Positions 36,985 to 49,200 of a stretch of 64,000 bases of DNA are shown in pieces. Position numbers and translations under genes: made by a program. Position 1 is the stretch's first letter, and each line of letters opens with the position of its first letter. The DNA is from Paralichthys olivaceus. Its lineage: Eukaryota; Chordata; Actinopteri; Pleuronectiformes; Paralichthyidae. The notes below the pieces were generated by a model. It saw only the letters and a program-made list of their open reading frames with translations. It was not told the DNA's origin and did no database searches. The stretch covers positions 16,482,501 through 16,546,500 of the forward strand of contig NC_091111.1 of assembly GCF_024713975.1 (NCBI RefSeq). The letters are read 5' to 3'.

Positions 36985-37225
36985 CTGTGCGGGATGTTTC
37001 AGTGTTTAGCAGCTGACCACAGTCACTGCAGAGTTCACAATAAAACAAAATGGAGGCGAGAACAGAGCAGGGGGAGGGGGGGGGGGGGGGCAAGTCACGT
37101 GACGTATCACGTCACTGCAGAAGACGGGGAGGAAAAACGAGTGCCGACGAGGATTTACGAACGTGACGTCACCGAGACGCCAAGATAGTGCAGTTTTCCA
37201 TTCTGACCACGAGGTGTCGCTCAAA
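36985..37225 (-). promoter_or_regulatory. srsf5 promoter with E-box and CRE
   Basis: A likely non-coding exon 1 (donor at 36984-36981) sits next to a poly-G run (about 37076-37090). Just upstream are the palindrome GTCACGTGAC (37094-37103, E-box), an overlapping TGACGTA, a full cAMP response element TGACGTCA (37164-37171), and a CTCF-like string CCACGAGGTGTCGCT (37207-37221) with one mismatch to the core. The combination suggests a CREB/ATF- and USF/MITF-type responsive promoter. Confidence 0.55.
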
Positions 37226-37245
37226 CACAAAGATACTGCTAATAC

Positions 37246-37335
37246 TACAACAATCACAAATACTACTTCTACAATACTAATACTTCTAATACAATACTAC
37301 TACAACTACAATACTACTGCTACTACTAATCTTTT
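37246..37335. repeat. Imperfect (TAC)n microsatellite
   Basis: About 90 bases of TAC/ATACT-type units next to the srsf5 promoter. Confidence 0.8.
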
Positions 37336-37980
37336 TGTAGAGAAGCTGCTGCTTTGTAAAGTTCAGTAGCATAAATAATACAAAAGGAAAATATCAATCA
37401 CATTTTTATGATTCAGAAATAATTAAAAAACAGAAAAAAATGAAATTTTAACGTGACTCAGTTTTTTTGAACTACACAACTTCACTCCTCTTTCAGTCAT
37501 TCTGGTGACGCATCAACATCAGCGTGAGTCAAAGAGCAGATTTGAACCAGTTGAACATGAAAAACAGGAAGATGACCTTTGTCCATAGGTGCATACACTT
37601 CCCCTTCAACTGGTAAATGATCGACTTGATCGACTTGTGAACTGATGAGAAAGTTACTGTGGGTTTTTAAAGTGACCCCATAACAGATCAAGTGGATAAA
37701 GATTTATTATAATGTTAATATTGAACTATCATATGTGTTGGGCACACTGGAGGTAGCTTTAAAAATGTGATCTTGGCTACACAGTGCTGGGAAATATTAA
37801 ACAGAAGCAGGATTTCCTTGGTTCAGATCTTCCAGGATCTAATCCAAAGGAAAATGGATCACATTATTTTTGACAGGTGGTTAAACATCGTCCATGTTTG
37901 TACTGGAAACTCTCAGTCAGAAAAAATGGGAGTGAGAAAAACACGGCAACACAAACGACACATCATCTTCCACATTCAAA
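37336..37980. other. Intergenic between the srsf5 promoter and susd6 3' end
   Basis: AT-rich, with no recognisable gene. A minus-strand AATAAA occurs at 37703-37708. Confidence 0.5.
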
Positions 37981-37999
37981 AGAAAGCTTTAATTAGAAA

Positions 38000-40288
38000 G
38001 TTATATACACACTGTAAAATTAAATTAAACTTTATACAAATATTAAATTACTATCTTCACACCCACTGCCATGTACAGAGGAGAAACCAAAGCTGAAAGT
38101 GTTGAAACTTAAGAATCAGGATGTGTACTTTGTTTAACCTGTGATTTTCAGGGACGCAACACCGTACAACAGTGTTTCTGAATGCAAGGTTAATTAGTGT
38201 TTTCCTTTCTTTTAAATCCCATTATATTTTTAATGCCTTGCAAGAGAAGTAAAGGAAGAGTGAAACATAGGTGCTCATAGGTTCATCATCACCACCATCA
38301 TCATCATCACAGTAGCTGGAAATGCTAGGGGGAGGATAAAGAAGGACGGACATTCGTTCAGTCGTGTCCACAACAGAAGTAAAAGTCATCGATAAATACA
38401 GAAAGACAGTTTTATGCATAGAATAGAAAAAACAGAGTAAGGCCATTGGAAAGAAACAGAACACTTTGCAGTATTGTAAAAGCAACCAACGCGGAGGCTT
38501 GCGATTATACATTTAAAAAAAAAAAAAAAGAAGAACATGTACAAGTCTAAGGCAACATTCTGCTTGCATGAATAATGTAGCCGTTGACATTTACAGACAG
38601 CCACGAATTCCAAATAAAATCGAGAACGGAAACTCAGACCAGTGGAGTTTTTTTAACCTCAGAAAGTGATTCTCAAGAACCAACCAGAGTCATGCTGTTC
38701 CCACGGTGACCAGCTCGACCACCAAATGCTTTTCAAGTGACAGCGACTCCTTTCAAAATGACTTTTGATAAATTCTTATTCTTTTATATATTCTTCACTT
38801 TGCACTCTGCATCGTAGGGATGGAGTGAATGATTGTGGTGGTGGGGTGGGGTCGGGGGGGCTGTCATAATGACAAAACCTTAATTATTATTTTTATTATT
38901 TCACTGCAACCAGTTGCAGTGGTGTCGATGATGCACAGAAGTGGAGACAGAGTCTTCAGTTCAGTGTGAAGTCGGGCGAGTCCCTCTCTACGGAGACGTC
39001 CAGCCATTCAGCAGAAAATGATAAATATTCTAGTTTCGAGAGCACATGAATAATACACGTTGTTTAGCGGACACGTTGCCTGAAGTGACGCTGGTTTGTT
39101 CACATGACTTTATTCAACGCTGGGAGGGATTTCTTCCTATGGTGAAAGACGGGGACGTTGTGATGCCGGCCTCTGGTGTGACGAGAGGCAAATCAGGAAG
39201 CGGCAGCATTGAAGACGACCATATGAGGACATGTCGTCTCCTGCCGAGCTCACAAGCACACACGCGCGCACACACTCAGATTCAACTACTCAAACTGAGC
39301 CACACACCAAACAATAAATACAGTGGGGGGGGGAATAAACACAAACAACCTCTAGGTTAAGTCATGTGTCCAGTCACCACGTTCAAACACAACCCTCTTG
39401 TCAGCTTTCAAAACAAAATGTGGCATCGTGTCTCCCTCTCTTTAAACAAGCAACGACGTGTAGCACAGCCCTGGAACCAAAACACCGATCAATCCCACTC
39501 ATGCAGCAGAGGCAGCACCCTCCAGACACTGGCTGCATCCGGCAAAGAAAACAATCCCACCAATCCATATGCTCGAATGCCGACCGGGTGCACAGATAAG
39601 CTACGGAGAGAGAGACAGAGGAGGCTTCATGCTTCGTTCAGACTGTGCCGTGACAGCCACGACTAAAAACAACATGCAGCATTCACCAAAGAGGGCCGCA
39701 CAAAAAAAAACAGCCCCGTCACTCACAACTTTTCAAGTACAGCGGGAAGACGATTCTGATTCTGAGCGCGTTAGCGTCAGGAGCGAACATCTCAAGTTTT
39801 TTTTAATATATTTATATATATCTGCAGTAACTCCAGACTGAGTCGATGTGTCTGGATTGAGAGCAATGTTAATATAGATAATTACACCTGGGAGGAGGCA
39901 AGTGTATGGTGATACATAGCCTATAGGACACAACCATGACTTGGTATGCATGTTTTACTCATATACATCAGATCTACAGGATTTATATTGAACTAGAACC
40001 ACTCTGTCTGTAGTTTGATCCTGTAGCTGAGTCCAGTGCTGCTCCGTCACTGCTCGTGGTACAGTGACTGTTGGTTGTTGTTGGCTTCGCTCTGCATGGA
40101 TAGCAATGGTAGAAGAGGTTGCGATGGGGGGGGGGGGGGCATAGTTCGAGTCTTTTTCACTGCATTGTGGGGGAAGTAGGTTGTCAGCCACAGTCAGTTC
40201 CAGTCAGCAGTGAGAGAGGGAGAGAGAAAGAGAGAGAGAGAGAGAACGAGGGGCTCCGCTGCTGATGCCAAGAGCAGCCTGGCAGGCT
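38000..40288 (-). other. susd6 3' UTR (inferred)
   Basis: The sequence after the susd6 stop shows no coding potential. A minus-strand AATAAA at 38892-38897 is one possible end, which would give a 3' UTR of about 1.4 kb; more distal use is possible. It contains a poly-G run (40126-40139) and a GA tract (40211-40244). Confidence 0.4.
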
Positions 40289-43200
40289 TCATGCTTCCTT
40301 CAGCAGGGGGATGTCTGCAGGGAGAGACAGCAAACATTAGAAACAAGCAGAGGCTGTGGAGTTAGGGCTGAGTGGTATAACGGTATAATCACGGAATAAT
40401 TTGAAGCTATAGATATAAAACGTATCACAGTATACTCTTAGAGTCATTCCTTCTTACCGTCAGAAAATTCATCCGTAGAGGTCACAGAAAGCAGACTGTT
40501 CTGATCGCTGCTCTCAGAGTCTCTACGGAGAGGGAGGGGGCCTGCACATGCACCCCCAGGGTGCTCTCTAGCCCATGATGATGAAGAGGAGGAGGAGGAG
40601 GAAGAGGAGGGGACCTGGTGAACCAGCACTGTCTCTGCATGGTGGCGGGAGGAGAAGGATGACGAGGTGGATGGCAGACAGAAGTCTAAGTCTCTGTGGT
40701 GGCGGGTTCTGCTGGGGCCTTGGCCTCCAGTGGCCCCCTGAGGAAGCCCCTCAGAGAGCACGATGGGCACTCGAGACTCCAGAGGAGCCGCAGGAGGTGG
40801 CGGAGAAGGAGGAGGATCGGATGCAGCGCATGGTCCACCGTTTCCATATACAGCCTCTTCGTAGGAGGGGAGGCTCACCTGGACGCCCTCCACCATGATG
40901 GAACTACTCTGGCCTGAGACTCCCTGCTCCCTCCTGATGGACGGAGATATGAGACAGTGAGACAGACAGGAAGACGAGTGTGATCATGACCAAGGCTCAG
41001 GTTGGAAGGCATGTTGCAGAGAGCTCTGAGTGCAGGTGATGAGTTTCGATTGTACAAACCTGTTACAGCAGGCTGCACTTAGCCCTTAGGCCAACTACGC
41101 ATAAGATCAAATCGTTCTGCTCTTTTCAATCACAGAGCCACAGCAGACAGACGTAGTCACTGTTATGGGATTAACTCCTCTTTCCAACTTAACTTTCATT
41201 TCTCAGGTTTTTAAGACTGGACTTGTAAAACCAGTTGATAACCGAAACGTCTGAATAGCAGGTGTGTCCACGGAAATAATGAGCAGCCAAATCATCCGTG
41301 TTAATGTGTAACATAGTAGGAGGTGGTTTTACAGCACCAAACATAAAAAGGTCAGCAGAGTACAAGAGCAAACAAAACTAAAGCTTTAAGAGTTTCTGAC
41401 AACAGCAGGTTGTTGAAGAAGTGGAGGTCTGAAATAAAATCGTCATGTTTGATTTTGATTGACTTCTTCCTGAGTCTGCGTTGTTTTTAAGATGGTGGGT
41501 TTCCTATTATCCACGTTACTGTTGATACACGTCGCTGCTGATTGAGCAACATCTCTGACACACCCAGCGAGAGAAAACCCACTTCAAAGCCCGATTTGCA
41601 CATCGTTTTGAACAAGCAAGTTTAACCCAAAAAAAAACCCCCATGGCAAAATGGTGCAAAATGTTTTGAGCTTGAATGTGTCACTAGATCCAGGGGAGCC
41701 GGGAATCCATCGACAAACTCGGAGAACATTTCGTCATGCAACTCAAAGTGTGTTTTTTTTTATCTTCAAATCTACAGAAGACACACAGTCAGTGTAAGAC
41801 TGTGTTAACATCTCCTGACTGTGTGATTGTAACTCTAAAATGTTACAACTGAACAGATTATAATTTGTGTGCATCTTACCTGCTGTGATGGAAGGACTTG
41901 AGTTTGGGCTGTACAAGAACAAACAACACCACTAAAAGCAGGATGAGAGCCACAGAACTAGCTGTGGATGCCACGATGGACAGAGCCGGAATACCCAGCG
42001 GCGAGCTCGGCTCTTTGTCTGAGGGGCACAAGGAAGAGAGAGAGAGAGGAAGTGAGTGTGTGGTTCACTGATTTAGATTCTATGATTTCCCGCATGAGGT
42101 TGTGTAATTACAAATAAAGATCAAGCAGTGAAAGACCTTGCGTTAGTCGGCAGCTGATCTGCATGGGGCCGTCCCACTCGCCGTTCTGGCAGGTGAGGAA
42201 CTTGTAATCTCCTTTCAGAGCGTAGCCCTCGTCGCAGAAGTACTCGATGACCGTCTTCTGGGTGAGGCGGTGGCAGGGAGACGGGTGACAGCGATAGCCA
42301 CCGTTCTCTGGTTCAGTGGGGGGTGAGCACACTGGGAAGAATAAGAAGAGGCAATAGAGGTATTTAATCATCATGGCTGCTGCTGCTGTGTGCAGAAATT
42401 GCTTCGGACCATAATTTCTACCTGTGGTCAGGTTTGTTTCCTGTGGTTTAGTAAATGCTGAAATGTCTGTGTCCCCTGCTGGCTCTCAAGGACATCCTCC
42501 CTGTCTGTGCTATGATACTGTGAGCCGCTGAACTGATGTGATATTTCAATTTTGACGCAGTCATGTGCGTGTAAGTCCAAAAAGCAGATTTTTTTCATAC
42601 CCTTTATACCTAACCATCTATAACAACCTGCTTTCAGACAGGCACTGAAGTTTCTGGAGATGCTGTATGTGAGGAAACGCCCAATTGACAACTTTTTTAC
42701 AGTATTCATTCTTCTGAAAGTAACTATGGATGGATTTCTATCTGCTAAAATTATTTCATCTCCAATAAGAAAATCAAGATGGATGTATGAGCAAAATAAG
42801 CAATGAATGAAAACAAAAACTAAAAGATGTGTGCTTGTAATAGACCTGTGTTTGTATTTTTGATCCTGATGCTTCTGATGCAGCGTGGGGGCTGATGGGA
42901 CCAGGCTCCAGAACTGGTACAAATGATAGTGGTGGGTCCATCTGCCGTGTAGTCGGGCTCACAGCCATAGGTCAGCAAGGTGCCCGGGGGAAAGGATCCC
43001 CTGTTGGCTTCGGTCTGGTTCAGCAGGTCCCCGTGCTGCACACCAGGAGGCTGCACACAACCTGAAGAAACATAATCGAGTGGAGAGAATTCATTAGTGG
43101 CTGCTTTAAAGGCCTAAATGATAGAAGTCTTTAAGGTTTTGGTGTCAGAACAAGACAAAAGTAAGATGAGAAGCTTCTCACTTCTCTTCTCTTGCTCTCG

Positions 43201-46200
43201 GCTGAACTCATGATCCATTAATGCTTGTGTAAGGAGCGACCCAGCTGCAGGCTCGCAGCCACAATTGGGAAAATATGTGATTCTGAACCATATTTTCATA
43301 ATGCAAGGTAACAAGGTAATTATAAAAGCTATGTAAGTAACCTCAGAGGAGTTAAGACTGCCTCTAGACAGGATGTGTAGCATCTTAATTTTCAATTTAT
43401 GCAGGGATTTCTGTGTATTAAAGGCCCACTGGGGAAACAAGGACAATTTATCTGAAACGTGGCCTGGTTCTCTGAAGATTTATGCACCAATATAACGTCA
43501 AATAAACCCAGTATTTACTATCAGTGAGGGACTGTTTGCTACGGTTGGCTCAGTCAAAGTCTAAATACAGAGACACGATCATAGTCTTCCAGCAACAATA
43601 TTTTATATCACATTAATGCGGCGCTGCTGGAATATGGTGATGTCCTATCATTAAGCTGACACACGCTGTCGGCTGGACTCCTCCACGGGCAGTTGCCATC
43701 AGGTCAAACAACTTCTCACAGGGGAAAACTGTCAGGTTGACAGGCTGAGCAGATAATTAAAGCTCAGAGGTATTGTTATGTGAAACTAGGTTGGGTTTTT
43801 ACACAGGTGAGGGAGACGGCACTGTATCAACATGACAGGTTCGGCGAGAGAAGGCCGCGCTGTGCAGTACAGAGAATATATCTCTAGTGCCTACAGTGGA
43901 TTAAAATGTCACAGGGGGCTCCATAGAGATCTAATTTCTCATCATTATCTCCCGCTCATTAAACTGTGCTCATCCCACACCAGCATCTCTCTCTCTCTCT
44001 CTCTCTCGCTCTCAGGCAGTGAGACAGGATGTTCAGTGAGGTTTCCTTACTTGGCTCTAATGACAGACTTGAAGCCCTAAAGACAGGATGGGGCAGAGAA
44101 CCTGGAGTTAATTGTGCTGTGATCTTCCCATGCTCTTTTTATGATTTTGCGTTGTCACGCCAGCTGCTGGTGTGCGAGCTTCGTGGGGTTTGTTGCAGCA
44201 TGAGAGCAAATTATCTGAATTTGTGCTGCAAAACTCTGTCCCCACAGACTCACACGCAGATGTTCATATAAAAACACATTTGGAGCTGAAATCTGACAAG
44301 AGCGGAGAATCTAAATCCACAATCTGACATAACATTGCAGGCAGCACCTGTGTAAACTAAAGCAGGACAGCAGGAGGCTGACTCTACTTTGAGCACTAAG
44401 CTGTTTTCAAACAAGCATTGAAGTCAAGACTTGCTGAAATTTTCTGGAGCGACTGTGTGTCACCATGTCCGAGTCAGTTGCAGATCTTTTCCTGCCAGCC
44501 CCCCTAGTATAACATCCAGAAAATGCCAGAGTGAGCCCACCTGAGAATACAGCAGGAAAATTCACAGCAAGAGAGAGTTGATCACTTTTCTAACACGCAA
44601 CAGGCAGTAAACTGGAGGAATAAAAATATCTCAGGATGAAAAACAGGAACCATAGACACGAAGAAGACGATGACGAAGATGCCAACTTGGAAAGACAGGG
44701 TTTGAGAGTTTTTGGGGATGAGTGCAGATGCCTGTGTCGATGTGCTGTAAATAAAAAAAATATTCTAAATCATGTCCTGCCTCCTGCTGCCTTCTTCATA
44801 TGCGAAAGGCAAACTGGAAAATGTCCGGCACCAATTTTCCGAACAGACACTAACGACCAAATTTCATTACCACTGATCGTGTTAATCTGTGAAGTGGTTA
44901 TGCAAGAATTTGGGTCCTGGCTTCACTGGAACATTTTTCAGTAATGACTCTAAACACTTAAATCCCTCTAGGCTATCGTATATAAATTAAATCTGTCACA
45001 ACAAGAGAAGGTTTTTTTTTTTATCTCTACATCTTTTCTGTTTGATTAATTAAATGAAATCATATGATGTGCGGTGAACTTTCCCCAGTAACAAGGCACG
45101 AGCATAAGTACATTTTAAACACCCCCCACAGCGATGAACATTAATAAGGCCATCAACGCTAATGACCACGCCGCTGATTATTTAATCCTTGGTCTGCGTA
45201 TTTATAAAATTATATTAGCCATGGTCCACTGTGGTGTCTTATCACAAACAAACACAGCGACACTGAAAACAGCCCCTTTTTCGTCTTTCCTCCGAGTCTG
45301 TTTAGCGATTGAAAGAGAGACTATTTCCACAGCAGTGCCTCTAACATCTTCTAATCTCCCAGGAGAAATGCTGCTCTAAGCTGGCGGCACAAGATTAAAT
45401 GCAAAATGCAAACACTCAAATGTGCGAGTCACACACACACACAAACAAACACACAAAGTCAACTCCCACAAACAAAGACACTCCCAGGACCAAGTCATGT
45501 AATACCAAAGGGTGTGTTATTGAATTCAGCTGGGGACAGATTTGGTGTGTGTGCATGTGAAAAAAATATGGAGTTGCCACCTGGTTATTATAGATAAACT
45601 AAAAAGCCACAGATGCGAGCCTGCTGTAGAGATGAGGGTTGGCTTTCCGCCTTCTCCAATTCCATCGCTCTCAATCATAAAATATTTTTTTATATGACTG
45701 CATCCACCTAACTTTCATTATTGGTGAACCCTCTTGAATATTTCCCTGAATCAATTTATGATTTGTTGTTTAAATAGAAAAGAAAATCTCAAAGTGACAT
45801 TACTTGTTTTATCCAACAGCGTCCATATTGACTTTTACATTTATGATGCAAGCCAACGAGTTGAAATGAAACTCCTCACATTAAAAACTGACTTAAAATG
45901 AAAAGTCGGTAATGTGTTCATTAAAAATTTCAGATCTACATTGTTAGTTATTTTCAAATTATTCCCAAGGAGAGTGAAGAACATACACCCTTAAATCTCC
46001 TGGTGTTGAATCTCCTACTCACAAATAAGATTACACCAGCTAATTCAATTAAAGTCAAAATTAGAGCTACAGTGATTAAATCAGCTGATATGAATACGCT
46101 GCAGAGAAGAGGAGGGGAGTTTCTCGCTGCTCATCATTAAACATATAAATGATGAGCAGCGAGAAACTGCAGCACAGAAATGCCAACCTAAGTTTGAGGT

Positions 46201-49200
46201 AATTTACAGTTTGTACAGTTTTTGTTTTTCACTGTAAAAACCCCAAATTGTCAAACAACACTATCGGCTCTTAAAGGAAACATATAATGCTTTTCAGCAT
46301 TGCTTTACTCTGTGTTATAATTATTATATTATATATATATATTTTTTTTTTAATGTGTTAATGTAAAAGGTACACACATGCAAACACAGTAATATCAATA
46401 TTTATCCCTGGAATACATCGATAACATTGATCTCACACACAGAAACACAATCTGCACGCCAGCGTGTCAGGACGCCATTTGACAGCGTGACCTGAGCAGT
46501 TGCTCGTTGAGCTGCTTCAGGGCGATTACAGGCTCCTCTGAGGAGGAGATGGTGCTAATGGAGGTGGTAAAGGAGACGAATTGATGACTCCCTGGCTGGG
46601 AGGCAGCAGGGGACAAAAAAGGCCTTAGGGTGCAGTTTAGGACAAAGGCCTTTAGCCAGCAGCCGCCGTTATGATCTTTTGTGAAGCGCTGCGAGGCAGT
46701 CAATAACAACTGTAGAAGACTGATGAGGGTTAATGGTATTTCATGATCTTTAGCATTTTAACTGGTTTATTGTCTCGAGGATTAAGGCATGGGCATGAAT
46801 GGACACATTTAACCTCACAAATAAAGCCTCATGAAAGCCTCTGCAATCCAGAAGGAAGAACACACCATGAATTTAAAACATTGGATTCTGTCAGATCCTG
46901 ATTCAACAGTTAAAATGTTCTTTCACACTGATTACATCAGACGACATACTTTATGTAAAGGTACTGCTTGATAGAATATATTAAGGAAGGAAAAACTAAA
47001 GAGGCATAAGCATAATCTGGCTTTAACTCGAGTTCTTTATCAAGTACGAGAGGTTTAAATACAAGCTAGTTGTTTTGGGAACTTTAAGCAAATCCTCTGT
47101 TTATGTTAAGTCATCAGGGAACTTCCCTGCATCATCATGTGGTTTGAGGATAAAGCATTAAAATATACTTACAGGCTTCGCCCACTCGAGGGTTAATTCA
47201 TACCCAGAGACCAGGTCACAGAGGACACTGAAGTCTGCTCAAACTAAACAAACCATGAAGCCAATAAAATGTCCCTTTTTAAACTCATGGTTGTGTCAGA
47301 CAACAAAGCAGACTCTCCGTCTCATGCAAGGAAAATCACATGACCTGGAGTTTTCTAAATGTCATTTGCACCTAATGCACAGATAGAGGCGCCTACATTT
47401 ACAGTGTGGTTCGAAGGCATTAGAAAAATCACTCACAGCCGAGTGCATCATAACAGTAAAACTGCTTTCAGAGAGGCTGTTATGTGAGAAGACAAATGTC
47501 CAAGTCAGTTGCTCCAGACATTTCCCAGAACTTGTCCTGGCAGCCTCCTTGTAAAATATCTGTCAAATTTCCAAATGAGCCTTTGTGAAAATACAGTGAT
47601 AAAAGGTGTGATCCAGAAAATGACGTTGAGGAAGATGTCAACAAGATTCAAGAATGTTTGGTGCAAAGGACCGAGGCCGGCGTCGAGGCTCCAAACTAAA
47701 ACACATGCTTCTTTTGCGATGGAATTAACACATCATGTCTGGCCTACTGGATGCTGAATGCCCTGGACGTTTTCCTGTTGCTGTGAACGCGTCTGACCCT
47801 GACTATCTCCTGCTGCATTCTTCACGTGTGAAAGGCAAACTCTGGAAAACGTACAGACCCAATTTTCCAATTTGTTATCATAAATCATCCGTTTTACACA
47901 GCTCAACTCAAGCCAGTGTAAAAAGTGAAACTGAAGAATATATAATAAAAAAATTAAGAAATATGGTTGTAAAACTTAGAGCCGTGAAGAAATTTTACTT
48001 TAACTCTGTCTCCCACTGGATTATATTTGTCAGAAAGAAGTCAAATAACCAGAAATGACAGGTGAGGTAAAAATAGTAACTGAAAAATATAAAATAAAAC
48101 TACTGACAGGAAATGTGCTTATCCTTTAAAAAAACACAGGCAGAAAACAGAGAGGGGGAGGGGAGAATAGTGGGAGAGGGTGCAGAGAAATCATGGAGCG
48201 CTGTGGTCCTGGCCAGAAAGAGACGTGTCTTAGCAGGTTAGCCAACAGATCTCTGTGAAAAGGAGAGGCTCTGTACAACAATGGGAAGAGGAGGCTTCTC
48301 CAGCACATACCACACTGTGGGCTGGGCGAGCGAATAACTGAAAGATCGTTGAAAAGGAAATAATGAACGCCTGATTCGGTATCCAGAGATAGTGGAGCTG
48401 TAAAAGACGTCTAAACTCGCGGTCTCTCCATTTTCCATCGCCCTCTAAGCCCAGAGTGAATATTGGCAAAGAGAAAACACACAGGGAAAAACCTGATCAA
48501 AGCCATGAGCAACGCCAGAGTGGATTTCAGCACACCATGTTTTGTGCTTATGAGGAAGGGAATGAGTCACAGTTAAACACAAGCTGTTCTCCCACTGGTC
48601 TGATGTTCAGAGTTTGCTCAAGAGAAGGGAGGGGAAGTCTGAAATGTGTTGAAAACAATGACAGAGACGAGAGGGCCTTGTGAAATCTCGTGTACAAAGT
48701 GGGTGAGAACAAGATACTTGCGTGAAATCAGAAATTACAGATATATCCTGTAAACTTGTGCTTTAAATGAGATTATCCGGTGAATATCCACCACAGAGGA
48801 ACTGGACTCAAGCTTTACTCCAGTTAAATAAAGTGGACACATAAAAAGGATAAACTATTAAAAATCGTCTGGGCGCACAACTGTAAGCTGATCAAAGTGT
48901 TTAAAATGCTAAAAGGTCGTAGAAACGCTTGTGTTGAAGTGGGAGAACTGGGCCAGGGCAGAGCGCTCATGAGGCTGATTGCTAATCCCAACATCCAGCG
49001 CCTTAAGGCTGCACTGGAGGAGCCTCAGGACACGGGGGGCGTTAAATCCCCTGCCTGACTATGAAGTGTCTTCCTGGCTGTGAATATCTCCCTATCCCCA
49101 TCTGTTACCGACGGCACCCACCCGCTAAGAGCTGGAGGGTGGGGGTGGATTGAGGAGAACCACGGCGGGGTGGGGAAGACGAGGGTTTTAGCCCTTTTTG

